Shown here: positions 20,895 through 32,779 of the stretch, one piece after another | Numbering within the stretch: the stretch's first letter is position 1 | Layout: each line of letters starts with the position of its first letter | From: Carettochelys insculpta | Lineage: Eukaryota > Chordata > Testudines > Carettochelyidae | Direction of reading: 5' to 3' | Length of the DNA stretch: 64,000 nucleotides | Assembly: GCF_033958435.1 (NCBI RefSeq) | Contig: NC_134137.1 | Coordinates: forward strand, 227,767,501 to 227,831,500 | Notes under the pieces: model-generated | Databases searched by the model: none | Told to the model about the DNA's origin: nothing | What the model saw: only the letters and a program-made list of their open reading frames with translations | Position numbers and translations under genes: made by a program

Positions 20895-21860
20895 ACCAAC
20901 ATTTTTATGGCTAACTTATCCCCAAGTGTCCCTCCTCTACTTGCTCTACACTGGTGACATCTTCACCATTGGGACCCACAGGAAGGAGGCCCTTGAAGAA
21001 TACCATGGGGATTTCAGTGAGTTCCATTCCACCATAAATCGCAGCCTGGAACACTCCACACGAGAGCCACTTCCAGAACACTGCAGTGCGAACAAGTGTT
21101 GGTCACACAAATACCACCCTACACTGGAAACCTACTGACTGCTGTACTTACCTACATGCTTACAGCTTTCATTTAGAATGCATCGTACAATCCATTGTCT
21201 ATAGCCAAGTCCTAAGATATAACTGCATTTGCCTCAGACAGAGCCCGAAACCTATAAGATCACTATCAAGCATTCTTAAAACTATAGTTCATACCTGTGG
21301 AAGTGAAGAAACAGATTGGTTAAGCCAGGAGGATATCCAGAAGTCACTCACTACAGGACATACCCAGTAAAGAAAGCATTACTTACAGCTGCCAGCTAAA
21401 ACCTCTCCAACTCATCACAAAGGATCTACAACCTATCCTTGCCCTCACAGAACATAGGAGGCAGATCATTCCTTGTTTCAGGTTTGAGGGGTGTCTGTAA
21501 GCAAATACCACCAAATACACACCCAACAACAGAAACATTAATTCAGGAACCAATCGCTGCAACAAACCCCATATCTGGCTCTGTCCACACATCTACCCTA
21601 GTGATACCATCGTGGGACCTAATCCCATCAGTGATACCAGCAAGGTCTTGTTCACTTGCATATTTACTAATGTGATATATGCCATCATGTGCCAGCAGTG
21701 CCCCTCTGTCATGTACATTGGACGAGCTGGACTATCTCTGTGCAACAGAGTAAATGGACACAAATCAGACAACAAGTTTACATCTACAGTGGGGATAACA
21801 GCACTACATTCCCCTTTCAGAGGAAGAATGCAGATGAGGGAGATCAAAAATACAAATGAA
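20895..21860 (+). mobile_element. PLE fragment inside DIRS copy F
   Basis: Broken frames give PLE reverse transcriptase C-terminal pieces: LLYLLYTGDIFTIGTHRKEA, then a TTLHWKPTDCCTYLHAYSFH block and SIVYSQVLRYNCICL. They are followed by the start of the GIY-YIG domain (NVIYAIMCQQCPSVMYIGRA). The Tyr-x-Asp-Asp box reads YTGD, so the catalytic site is damaged. The 3' end is missing. It lies between the gag-like and RNase H-like parts of DIRS copy F. Confidence 0.75.
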
Positions 21861-22035
21861 GTGCTGATTTACAAATCTCGTGCCTCATTTGCATAAATTT
21901 GTGTGATTGTGTTTCTGGAAGAGACTTTTCTGAAAGCAAAACCAGCCGTGTAGACGAGGTTCCCTCAGGGAAAAAGTCCTGTTCTCGAAAGAACCCTTCT
22001 TGCTCTTTTGTGTCATATTTATGAACTGCATAACT
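21861..22035. repeat. MITE-like fragment
   Basis: CATTTGCATAAATTTGTG, TTCTGAAAGCAAAACCAGCC and GTGTAGACGAGG form the typical end of a turtle MITE family with a GTGTAGACG-type core. Only one end is recognisable. Confidence 0.4.
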
Positions 22036-22329
22036 CTCATAGCAGCATCTCTCGGGGTCGGGGGAAGGGGTTCATATCTTTCCTTCCTGGTAGGACAAGT
22101 TACTAACGGACAAGTCCAGAGAGCAAATTTCTATCATGTCCAGTTCACACTGTCTCTTTGATTGGGTCTGATTTTGAAAAAAGGAAAGTCAACATTAATT
22201 CCAACACAACAAATGGGCTAATTTTTGGCCCTAGTAGACTTTGAGGTTGAGTTTTTATTAATTAATCAGCAATTTCAAGCAACTCATTTCCTTTGTTTCT
22301 TTCCAGTTTCACCCTTGAATTACAGTATG

Positions 22330-23010
22330 TTTATACTTGAAGTGACTGACTCATATAGACTTAGATAGTCCAGCATGCGAGATTGTGTCTTTGTCTTCCT
22401 CAGGACTGGTTGAAGTTGGTTTATCTCTTGAGCTGTCAGTCAATAGATGGCCTGGTCCGTCTCTGGTTTCAGCCAGCCGTCCTGGAGTCCCTAAAGTGGT
22501 AGTTCAGATCAACTTATGCAACGGTGTTCCCTTTACCCATCCTCCATCAACCAGGATCATAGTTACCAATGTTCCCACGATAAGTTAAAAAGCACATCTA
22601 GGGACCCTGAAAGTCTAAAGTTTGTGGACACAACAAGAAATTTCCCTTTGTATCCATGTCCTGGATCTGTAAGCCATTGACAATATGTTCAGGCTTTTCA
22701 GGTTCAATCAAGGGTACAACTGTTCATATACTCACTCACATACCAGTACACTGTATTCTGTGAACAAAGGAGGAATAATGTACTCCAAACAGCTCTGTCA
22801 GGAAGCAGTAAAGTTTTGACACTTTTGCATCAAAGAAAGTAACATTTCCACAGCCGCACACTTAGCAGGTGCTCAGAATCAGTTGGTTGACAACCTCAGA
22901 CGGAATTTCTCACAGTCATGAGAGGAAGTTTGAGGAGATAAGCAATGTTTAAAAAAGGCAGGACAGTATGCTGTGTAGTCACAGCTCTCAAGAGAGGCTG
23001 ATAGACAGTG
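22330..23010 (+). pseudogene. DIRS copy F, RNase H region
   Basis: A NLCNGVPFTHPPSTRIIVTN segment near 22510 matches NLLTGVPFHQPQISVFLTTD of the better DIRS copy, where Asp is the first RNase H residue. The position here reads Asn. Further on TSTLYSVNKGGIMYSKQLCQ and AHLAGAQNQLVDNLRRNFSQ match TSTMFYINRQGG and YLPGTHNVKADQLSRRF. This supports a decayed RNase H domain. The frame has several stops. Confidence 0.7.
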
Positions 23011-24085
23011 GATCTACGGGTCGAAAGTATGCCTATGAGCTCAAAGGCAGTGGCAAATCTTTTAGCCTCATATATAGCTAGCCTCCATTGAAGCAAGTAA
23101 AGTTTCAGGTGTCCAGAATTTACTCCAGTGTAGTCACCTGAATCTGCAGGATAGAATTTAGGCAGGCAGCACATTTTTAGGCATACATATCTGTGCTAGG
23201 TCAAAGGAGCTAGCATGCCTAATTTGTGAAAAGAAGGATCTAATTAGAAGTAAAATGTAGTGGCAATATTCCAAGCTCCAACAATAAAATAAATTCCACG
23301 TCTGTGAGATGCTGCTTACAATAGATTGTTCAGTTGTTAAAAATGTGATCAGGCATTTTCTCTGAGCTGTTTGATTTGTCTCTTCTTCACTGAAATTCCG
23401 ATATGCCCAGGTGCTCATCAAGGCTCTGAGGCTTTAGCTCCCCTTGGTGAGGCTCATATGTTTCATTGGGCAGCTTAAGCCTGACCCTCACTTGACTGGA
23501 GTTAGAAAAAATGATGTTTCCCAATCCCACTCACTTATGGGGGATGTCAAAGTGAAGATTGTGCCAGTCCTCATAATACACTCTCTCTCCTGTTTCATGC
23601 CTTGAGCGGTAACTTAGCAGTGTTCATATTTAAAATAGTATGATTTATATCTAAGCTAGCACCTCTTTAGCTGAATGGAGCAGGTCACATATCTCAGAGC
23701 TCTTGTTTCAGGTTCTGTGTACAGGGGCAGATCAGTGAAACTTGATTCATGTTTTGAGGCTGTTTCAGCAACTATAACAGTGAGAGACTTACTGTTTTTT
23801 AAATTAAAGCTGGGATTCTGGAGAACAAATGGCAATGGGGAAAAGGAGCTGGTGTGCTATTTGCTGCATATCAGCTGGCTGTATCCAAGCCCTGGAAAAG
23901 AGCTTTGGAATCTCTAATTACTGTAAACAGCAGACAAAGAAAATCTTCAAAAGAAGCCATCTCAAGAATCACAGCATATGCTAACACCATGCTGGAATGC
24001 TGAAGAATTGTAGTGATTACCTTCCAAAGAAGACTCATAGAAGAGGGAGGGTCTAGTGTGGTAGGGCTCAAGCCTATGCTGCACT
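23011..24085. other. Unassigned DNA
   Basis: The first part may be more of DIRS copy F, but no motif is clear. The rest shows nothing recognisable. Confidence 0.35.
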
Positions 24086-24159
24086 GCTCCAGCTTCAGTT
24101 TCTTGCCTGCTACAGACTTTCTGTGTGATCTTGGGTAACTGACTTGGTCTCTGTCTCAG
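24086..24159 (+). repeat. MIR-like SINE, left piece
   Basis: CTGTGTGATCTTGGGTAACT followed by GTCTCTGTCTCAG is the core-to-tail part of a MIR-type SINE. The continuing CTCAGTTCCCTAAC and TACAGTGGGGATAACAGCAC lie at 26195 after a 2-kb insertion. Confidence 0.65.
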
Positions 24160-26194
24160 GCTATGTCTACACTACATGATAAAGTTGATTTTAAGACAGT
24201 TAGCTTGATTTTACAATGTCACTGTCTTCACTCTGAATGCCATTAGGTCGATTTTAGGGAGTGTTAACATGGATATTATTACACTGACCATGCGAGTCAG
24301 CCTAGCACCAAGGTCAAATTTAAAAGTTGGATCAATGCTAGTGTGGAAATAACATTTATTTACGTCAACTTTGTTGGCCTCCAGAGGGGTCCCGTATGTA
24401 TTCCACAATGCCTCAAGATTGTCCACTTTCACTTTTTCCATCTCTGCTGCTCTCCAGGTGCACAGGAGGTAGGTAACAAGAAGCCCAGGAATTTGACTTT
24501 GGCACCAGGAATCCCAGGAAATAGAAGTGGGCACCTGGGCTTATTTTGAATTCGTTTCTTTATTATCAGTGTGGCGATTGCATTTAGTCATGAAAAAATA
24601 GCCCCAGCATGGGGTGATGGCTTCTTCCCTGCACAAGGTATAGCAGGAGATGCTAAGACTTTTTTCAGCGCTGGTGCCAGCCACCACACCATGTGGTGGC
24701 TAGGCTATGAGGGTCGTGCTTGTATAAGCGGACAAGAAACTTCTTTTCTGTGCTTCACATTTGTACAGGGGCAGGCCCTCACTCCTCTAGAGGTGCCATG
24801 TTGTCAGGGGTCTATCCCCTGCCCAACTACATCACATGGCTAGCACCCAACCCAATAAAAGCATGTGCCTGCACTGCTGTGCAGACCATGCTTCCAGACA
24901 GCACCATGTCCTGGCTTGCACATGGTGAAGGCTCCAAAGGTGGGAAACAGTTTTGGGAGCTGGCTGTCACGGGGGAGGTCTTTACCGTGCTAACTGGAGC
25001 CTTTCTGTGGCTGGATGGCCCCTCATAGCTGACACAAGCTGGGGAGCTTGGTCTTTGCTATGTTTTTGGTGAGGCAGCAATGTGCCAGGAAGCTGGCAGA
25101 AAGCCCCTGAAGGGACTGCGTCAACTGGTCCCTCAGCTTCAAACCTCACCCATCCACGTATGTAGGGGGAACAGCCCCCACTAGTTAATGATATTCAGGG
25201 CTGGCCCCACTGCTGGAGAAAGTCCTTAAGGGACCTATCCTATAAAGGGACCATGTAAACTGGTCCCTCAGCTTTAAACCCCAACCTATAAAGTGAGCCA
25301 TTGTACCAAAGCAAGCTTCAGAAAGTTGGCTTCCTTTCAAGAAAGCACTTTATGGTTTCAGTGAACAGAATTGTTTCCATTATTATTTGCAGTTCAACTA
25401 GTGAATGTACAGCATGTGATTTTTAAGTTGGATTAACAGTTAGTCCATAGCTTTCTTTCAACCAGTAACTCTCAGGAGACCAAGGTGTGTTTAAGTGAGC
25501 ACCCTTGCTTTTCTGCAAAAGTTTTAATAAATGATGGAAGAAGGATATCATAAGAGGCAACCTGTTCCCATAATATTTCAGAGATGATGTTTCATCTGTT
25601 TTTGGTAAAATCTTTGATAATTTAGTTATGAAAGCAAGAGACTTCAGTTAATTTGGTGATCTTTGTTGGTGCTTTCTTTCCAATCTTCCTTTCTTTTGGC
25701 AAATTCCTCATCAATTGTCTTCCTTAAGACAGGGCGTACCATACTGTGGTTTCAAGGCAGGGAAAAATAGCTGAGGGACCAGCTGATGTGGCATAGTCAC
25801 CTGAGTGATCCCAAAGCACATATACATTGTGATTCTCTACTTTTTCTTCTTTTCCTCTGGAAAAATGTCTGTGTGCTTTCTGCAGGAGGGAAATGAGGGC
25901 AATGCAATGTGGGAAGGTGACATCAGATGCCCACAACCACTTGCGGGGCACTTTTTTCCCCACAGTGCACCAGCAAAAAAACCCGGAATGCTACAGGGCT
26001 GAGGGAACTGTGGAATAGGTTCCCACAATGCATTGCTGCAACAGTCAATCTTTGACAATTTAGCGTGGCAGCACTAAGTCAAGTTTGTGAGGGCTTTGTG
26101 GGAAGGTGAGGATACTCAAATTTGAATTTATAAAACTCAGCATTACAAAATTGAATTTAATAAAATCAAATTTATCTTGTAGTGTAGACATATG
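24160..26194. mobile_element. DNA transposon inside a MIR-like SINE
   Basis: Left end GCTATGTCTACACTACATGA followed by TAAAGTTGATTTTA, and right end the inverse (TAAATTTATC, TTGTAGTGTAGACATA), make imperfect inverted repeats of about 34 bases. CTCAG occurs directly before and directly after the element, and the SINE reading is continuous if the element and one CTCAG are removed. No transposase frame was found. A short internal duplication (25098-25165 and 25218-25292, CAACTGGTCCCTCAGCTT type) is present. Confidence 0.7.
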
Positions 26195-26290
26195 CTCAGT
26201 TCCCTAACTATACAGTGGGGATAACAGCACTTCCTGAACTCTCAGTAGTAATATATGACAGATTGTGAGGAGTTCAGAGACTGTGCTAAT
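26195..26290 (+). repeat. MIR-like SINE, right piece
   Basis: CTCAGTTCCCTAACTATACA and GTGGGGATAACAGCACTTCC continue the SINE interrupted at 24159. Confidence 0.65.
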
Positions 26291-27356
26291 GAGGGCCATA
26301 TAAGCATGCTTGTAGATAAACAGAACCAAGTGCAAGCTGATGTAGGGCCGTCTGACTTTTTTTCCAGAAAGGCTTGAAACAACATCACTGAGAAGGTGGT
26401 AACTTCCCTATTTAACTCAGCCACAGACCTGTAGAAACAACAGAATTTGACATTTTTTTCTAACAAGCAGCAGCAGATTACTGCAGCCACATGCCCAACA
26501 TGTCTTTTTGTGTCTCCCTGCCCTTCTGGACCTGTTGACATCTCGTCTTGCTCTTGAGTTTTCTTCTGTGGAAGTTATTTGGAATTCAGCACATGCTCCC
26601 TGCACTGTTAGTAACAGAGATAAGAGACAGAGCTGCATCCTTATGTAGGCTGGTGAGCTAGGCAGTGTTGACAATGGTATAAGAGCTGCTGGATCTGATT
26701 TCAAGTTCTCTGCTTCCTTGGGACACGCAGAGGCACAAGGTTTTGAGGTGGATAGTATTGCAAAAGCTGAATTCCTGGGTGTGGAGATATGCTGTTTAGC
26801 TAGTACAGTGTGGGGCGGGGAGACGTAATCCTCACAAACAATCGTTACCAAATTTTACAAGATGTATATTTTCAATAGTGAGCCATTACTGTTTGTGCAG
26901 GCAGGATAGAGGATTGAAAGATGTTTCATAGCATTAGGAGAAATTAATGTTGTATAGATTTAGGGATGTTGTTATGGAATTTGGATATTATCACCATATC
27001 CTTGGGTGGTTGTTACCCCAGAATTTGGTCCTCTTGTGCCATAAAATCCACAGGGCACTGATTTGAGTTTTCACTTAAAGCTCTGACACTATGTACATTG
27101 CTGTTATTTTTGCTTCACTGGGCCCATGTGTTAATATGTCTTGATGTGTTTTTTTAAAAATTCCCCACTGTAAACTACCATTTCGTCTTGCTTTGCCTGA
27201 AGTCAGACAACAGCTGTAGTTTATCAGCTGAATTCTGTATGAATCTGACTCGTGTTTTTGTTGTGATGTCTCATTTAGGGAATTGGGGCATTTATGTTAT
27301 TGGTAAACAGGATGGTATATATTGTTGTCTCCTGCCCATTTGAGATGCATTTCTTT
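26291..27356. other. Unassigned DNA
   Basis: No supported gene or repeat. Confidence 0.4.
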
Positions 27357-27545
27357 TAACAATCCCCATTTATATTTTTTGGTGTTGAGAATTCATTTTT
27401 GTTCTTTTAGGTTTCTCATTACTTCCAGAAATGGAGCAAAAAATTCTAATTAACTTGCATAAAGATTATTTTGTGTTAGGCACTTTCACTCAGTCTGGCC
27501 TTTTGCACTGACAGGTTCCGTGATTTGGGTTCAACATAATAAAAT
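27357..27545. repeat. Source block of inverted duplication (locus B)
   Basis: This host segment reappears as its reverse complement at 27761-27950 with about 90% identity by eye. Shared marker strings include AAAAGGCCAGACTGAGTG and CCATTTCTGGAAGTAATGAG. The source lies about 150 bases left of the PLE insertion site. Confidence 0.85.
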
Positions 27546-27694
27546 ATTCAAGTTCAAACATCTTACAGAGAAATTACAGCTGTAATTTTTTCATTAAAAT
27601 ACATTGTGCCACATGCAGAGACAAAGGTGTGTGTGTAAATAAAATGCACTGGTACGTCATGCATTTGTTGTGGCAAGGAGTGTACTGTGGGATA

Positions 27695-27704
27695 CTGTAC
27701 TGAT
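27695..27704. repeat. 10-bp target duplication, left (PLE locus B)
   Basis: CTGTACTGAT is repeated exactly at 28044-28053. Confidence 0.6.
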
Positions 27705-27760
27705 ATCATCAAAACAAAAAAGCAGTCCAGTAGCGCTTTAAAAACTAACAAAATAATTTT
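27705..27760 (-). repeat. PLE 3' end, minus (locus B)
   Basis: TCAAAACAAAAAAGCAGTCC followed by AGTAGCGCTTTAAAAACTAA is the reverse complement of the plus PLE end at 27975-28022. The last roughly 40 bases of the family 3' end are missing. Confidence 0.8.
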
Positions 27761-27950
27761 GTTATATATTGAACCCAAATCACAGAACCTGTCAGTGCAA
27801 AAGGCCAGACTGAGTGACGTGCCTAAAACAAAACAATCTTTATGCAAGTTAATTAGGAGAATTTATTTACTCCATTTCTGGAAGTAATGAGAAACCTATA
27901 AGAACGAAAATGAATTCTCTACACCAAAAAATATAAATGGGGATTGTTAA
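27761..27950. repeat. Inverted copy of left flank (locus B filler)
   Basis: Reverse complement of 27357-27545, lying between two head-to-head PLE 3' ends. Confidence 0.85.
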
Positions 27951-27954
27951 TAAA

Positions 27955-28043
27955 AATGCTTCCGAGTATAATTTTGTTAGTCTTTAAAGCGCTACTGGAC
28001 TGCTTTTTGTTTTGATAGTATATAGATTAGCATGGCTATCTCT
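27955..28043 (+). repeat. PLE 3' end, plus (locus B)
   Basis: ATAATTTTGTTAGTCTTTAA, AGCGCTACTGGACTGC and the terminal ATTAGCATGGCTATCTCTCT show a complete PLE 3' end. It is followed by the right target duplication at 28044. Confidence 0.8.
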
Positions 28044-28156
28044 CTGTACTGATGATGTGTTTGCAGTCATGAGCATGTTCAGTCTCTATTGCATCACCAT
28101 TAAAATATTATCTATAGTGGGAAAATAAATCCTCTCTTCCTTCCTCTGGTACTTTA

Positions 28157-29680
28157 GTGGATGACCATGGTTACTTGGCACAGTTACTATTCACCTTTCA
28201 TGTTCTAAGTAACAAGTCTCCAGGACCAGATGGCATTCACCCAAGGGTTCTGAAAGAACTCAAATGTGAAATTGCGGAGTTATTAACAGTGGTTTGTAAC
28301 CTATCCTTTAAATCCACTTTGGTACCAAATGACTGGAAGACGGCCAATATAACACCAATATTTAAAAAAGGCTCTAGAGGAGATCCTGGCAATTATAGAC
28401 CAATAAGTTTAACATCAGTACCAGGCAAATTAGTAGAAACACTAGTAAAGAGTAAAATTGCAAGGCACATAGAAGAGCACGAATTGTTGGGCAAAAGTCA
28501 GCATGGTTTCTGCAGAGGGAAGTCGTGTCTGTCTAATCTATTAGAATTCTTTGAAGGGGTTAATAAACATGCGGACAAGGGGCACCCAGTGGACATAATA
28601 TACCTAGATTTCCAGAAAGCCTTTGACACGGTCCCACACCAAAGGCTTTTATGTAAATTAGGTGGTCATGGGATAGGAGGAAAGGTCCTTTCATGGATCG
28701 GGAATTGGTTAAAAGACAGAAAACAAAGGGTGGGAATAAATGGTAAATTTTCACAATGGAGGGGGGTAACTAGTGGTGTTCCCCAGGGCTCAGTCCTGGG
28801 ACCGATCCTGTTCAACTTGTTCATCAATGATCTGGAAAATGAGGTAAGCAGTGAGGTGGCAAAGTTTGCAGATGACACCAAGTTGTTCAGGACAGTCAAA
28901 ACCAAAAGGGATTGTGAAGAACTACAAAAAGATCTCAGCAAACTGAGTGATTGGGCAGCAAAATGGCAAATGAAATTTAATGTGGGTAAGTGTAAGGTAA
29001 TGCATGTTGGAAAAAATAACCCAAATTACACGTACTACATGATGGGGTCAAATTTAGCTACGACAGATCAGGAAAGGGATCTTGGAGTTATAGTGGATAG
29101 TTCTCTGAAGACATCCACGCAGTGTGCAGCGGCAGTTAGTAAGGCAAATAGGATGTTAGGAATTATTAAAAAAGGGATCGATAATAAGACAAAAGATATC
29201 ATACTTCCCCTATATAAAACTATGGTACGCCCACATCTCGAGTACTGCGTGCAGATGTGGTCTCCTCACCTCAAAAAAGATATATTGGCATTAGAAAAGG
29301 TTCAGAAAAGGGCGACTAAGATGATTAGGGGCTTGGAAAGGGTCCCATATGGGGAGAGGCTAGAGAGACTGGGACTTTTCAGTTTGGAAAAGAGGCGATT
29401 GAGGGGCGATATGATAGAGGTATATAAAATCATGAATGGTGTGGAGAAAGTGAATATAGAAAAATTATTTACCTTTTCCCATAATACAAGAACTAGGGGA
29501 CACCAAATGAAATTGATGGGTAGTGGGTTCAAAACTAATAAAAGGAAATTTTTCTTCACACAGCGCACAGTCAACCTGTGGAACTCCTTGCCCGAGGCGG
29601 CTGTGAAGGCCAGGACTCTATTAGGGTTTAAAAAAGAGCTTGATAAATTTTTGCAGGTCAGGTCCATAAATGGCTATTAG
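28157..29680 (+). CDS. CR1 reverse transcriptase, 5'-truncated but open
   Basis: A 507-codon open frame, mostly the reverse transcriptase and C-terminal domain of CR1 ORF2, which copies element RNA at a nicked chromosomal site. Motifs in order are SPGPDGIHP (about residues 21-29), [13 protein letters not shown] (79-91), [14 protein letters not shown] (115-128), [15 protein letters not shown] (151-165), [15 protein letters not shown] (206-220), KFADDTKLF (236-244) with the catalytic aspartates, then [13 protein letters not shown] and the [15 protein letters not shown] region near the C-terminus ([16 protein letters not shown]). The first 15-20 codons lie upstream of the probable CR1 break, so the ATG is likely host sequence. 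No endonuclease domain is present. The unbroken frame suggests a young insertion, but it cannot move on its own. Confidence 0.9.
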   Translation: MDDHGYLAQLLFTFHVLSNKSPGPDGIHPRVLKELKCEIAELLTVVCNLSFKSTLVPNDWKTANITPIFKKGSRGDPGNYRPISLTSVPGKLVETLVKSKIARHIEEHELLGKSQHGFCRGKSCLSNLLEFFEGVNKHADKGHPVDIIYLDFQKAFDTVPHQRLLCKLGGHGIGGKVLSWIGNWLKDRKQRVGINGKFSQWRGVTSGVPQGSVLGPILFNLFINDLENEVSSEVAKFADDTKLFRTVKTKRDCEELQKDLSKLSDWAAKWQMKFNVGKCKVMHVGKNNPNYTYYMMGSNLATTDQERDLGVIVDSSLKTSTQCAAAVSKANRMLGIIKKGIDNKTKDIILPLYKTMVRPHLEYCVQMWSPHLKKDILALEKVQKRATKMIRGLERVPYGERLERLGLFSLEKRRLRGDMIEVYKIMNGVEKVNIEKLFTFSHNTRTRGHQMKLMGSGFKTNKRKFFFTQRTVNLWNSLPEAAVKARTLLGFKKELDKFLQVRSINGY

Positions 29681-29876
29681 CCAGGGATAAAGTATGGTGC
29701 CCTAGCCTTCAGAACAAGGGCAGGAGATGGATGGCAGGAGATAAATCACTTGTCTTCTGTTCTCCTTCTCTGGGGCGCCTGGCATTGGCCACCGTCGGCA
29801 GATGGGATGCTGGGCTTGATGGACCTTTGGTCTGACCCAGTATGGCCATTCTTATGTTCTTATGTTATGTTCTTAA
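28170..29876 (+). mobile_element. 5'-truncated CR1 LINE with open reverse transcriptase frame
   Basis: A CR1-type non-LTR retrotransposon lacking its endonuclease and 5' region. It ends in the conserved 3' tail (CTGGCATTGGCCACCGTCGG, GGTCTGACCCAGTATGGCC) and finishes at about 29876 in ATTCTTATGTTCTTATG repeats. Confidence 0.92.
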
Positions 29877-32779
29877 GACAGTGAATCTTAGATTTAGTAT
29901 ACACTTGCAATTAATTACAAACCTTTTATTGTTCATGGGTGTTTAAACCCCTCTCTCCTACAAACAACAGTGGTTTTGCCACGGTAAGTGCAATCTAACA
30001 ACTGCTTTCTCTGCAGGAATTCTCTCCTTAGCCAGTGCCTGTATTGAGAGTGGGAGTTAAAGGAGAAACTTCATAAAAGTAGCTGTTCCCAAACAAATAG
30101 TGTATAAGCGTGAATGGGTGTGGAGCTGTACTGGGCGGTTTCCTCCCATACAGGCCAGGCTCCAATGTGCTTGGCTTTCTGAGACCTTGCACACCAGGAG
30201 GTCCAGAATCAAGCTTGTTTGCCCACTTCAAAGGAATACTATTTAGCTGTTCTGTCCCACTTTTTCCACTCTCCCATTGTACCTGTGTTAGTGCATGTCC
30301 AAGTTTAGCACCTAAAAATGTAGAATGGCTACTTTTAAAATCTAGTCCAGTTCATTTTCAAGAAAAACTTGTAAATTTTCCATGTTTCTTTCAGCACATC
30401 TGGATAGGATTGCGTGTTCACTTGGGAAATCACTGGATAAGAGGGAAGAGAAATCACTAGTCTTATCTCTAATAGCGCTAATGAACGTACATAATAAATT
30501 AAATATTTCCTGCTGGTGAATTCTGTTTCCTCCAGCTATGTTTCAAGCAACTTTCCATATTTCAAGAAGAACCTTGTCTGAGTCAGATGCATCAAATCCT
30601 ACACTTGCATTTAGTAATAGCTTTAAGCAGTGCATTTCAGGACACCTTGCCTTGAGATCATTTTACAGCAAACAAAATAGATATTGCTTTTATATTAATT
30701 ATGTACTTTTCTTTGTCTTAAAAGCATCTATCCATGGCTTTTGAAAAAGCTATTGCCCTTTTTTCTGGTCCTGAATTAACTTCAAACTAATCATGCTTTT
30801 CTTAGCTTTGTACATTATGAGTATGTTAATGGAAAGCATAAGGTGTTCGCCAGGAATACACCAGCACCCAGCAGGGAGCAGAAAAGGTGGCTCACAGCCA
30901 ACTACATTTGTTGGATCTCCTTCCCTAAAGATGAACCATGAAGAACTTAAAGGGTCCCTTATTACTTTTTCTTAAACATTTTAATTTGATCCAAAGCCTC
31001 CTGAAGTTAATGAATGACAGTCATTAACTTCCATGAGCTTTGGATTGTATCCTTGATGTGTGTTGCACGATACATACTTACTAAACTAGGTTTCTAAAGT
31101 GCGAAAAGTTTCTTCTCTTCTCTCCACAGTTCTAACTTTAATAATTAGTAGGCCAAATTTTGTAGCCAGAACTGTACAACTGATTCTGAAGTTTTGCGAA
31201 GTGATCTTGATGTCTAAATGGCAGAGCGACATTTTGAATGTATTCACATTTCAGTGTGATAAATAAGCTCGCTGTGTTGGTGAAAGTTGGTGCCCATAGT
31301 ACTGAATTGGGGAAATACAGTTTTAAGTCATTTACTATTACCATGTGATTGTAGCATTTCATTTTTATTACCATCACCCAAGGAAAACCTGACTTAAAGA
31401 GATACGAGAAAGAAAGTAAGATGATCATTGTCTAGGCTTCTACAGTTAGGGCAAAATAACATTTAGAAACAGCCAAAGCATGTTGGATAAAGGTCTTTCC
31501 TCTTTCCCCTTGGATCATCAGGGAAACTGTCCTTCTGTTACATCTACAGTTGCCTCAGTGAAGCTCGTATACAAGAAAATGACTCCAAGTTTCCTCTTCG
31601 CACTCAGAAAGGCCAGTTTCCAATTTTTTGATTAAAGCCTCTCCCCTGTTGTACATTGGCAGAACATTTAGCACCTGAAGAGGTCAGCAAAGTAAGCTAT
31701 AAGAGTAATCAAAAACAAACTACTGAAGGCATCAACAAAAGGCAATTGAATTTTTTTGGAAAACTTATGCAATTTCCTTTTATTCTGACAATTTGTGTTT
31801 GGCACTTTTCCTTGTATATGTCATCTCCATACAATATAAAAGGAATTGATGGCAAAGGGACTCTGTTTCATCTTAGAGCAAGAAATGATTGCAAGACTTT
31901 TAATTAAGCACTGTTTTAACAAGTTGCCTGAAATCCTACATCATGTCCTTCATGAAACATTAAATTAGATGATTTTGGCTCTGTGACCAGGCCACTATTT
32001 TTACTTGGCATTGTCTTGGCACCATCCACTTAAACTGAAGTATACCATGCATAGTATATTGCTCCCATGGAGACTGAAACTAGTACTAAGATGTTGTTCT
32101 TTACATTTCTTACCACCAGTAGTAGCAGCATAGACAAGGAGCTGGCATTTTTATCAACACGCTAGCTAATCCTAGGCTTGCTCTAGATGCAGCTGGACAT
32201 AGTAGCAAACACAGATGCACAATGTCTTGTGGACCTAAAGGTTCAACAGTCTCAAGCTAGCCTCTCTTTCCAGACCAAGGAGAGCTCTATTTTGCACCTC
32301 TCTGCACCTTCCTCAACATTTCATGTGGCCTCATGGACTGCACCCCTGCTTCTACTATTTTATACCATGGGACAGTAAAGACAAACAAAGCTTCACATAC
32401 ACTCACTTGGGAGAGCCAGCATGGACATCAGTGTTCTTTTCCCTTGTTAAGTGCTGTTCCTTTTATTATATTTTAGAGGTTTTTGCTTTTAACTTTCATA
32501 GAGTTTTTGCAGAGATTGTGTTAATACTATTTGATTTTTAGAAAATATTCTTTCTTAGTTCCCAACATTTGCTGTTGAGTGCCTAGCTATAAGGAAAGTG
32601 CCCACTTATTTATGTACACTGTGACACAACTCATCAGATCAGAAACAACATGTAGAGCAATCGTAAAAAATAGCGAGAATTTTTCACAGATGCACATCAA
32701 TAACTACACAATTTCTAGTAGACCCCCAACACTGCAAGGCCAGATTGAACAGAGTTCATCACAGCTCATTTGGTAGCTC
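29877..32779. other. Unassigned AT-rich DNA
   Basis: No supported gene, repeat or RNA. Possible host intron or intergenic sequence. Confidence 0.4.

Noticed and set aside
22040..22330. Reverse transcriptase part of DIRS copy F
   Set aside because: Expected by position, but no motif could be read; not claimed.
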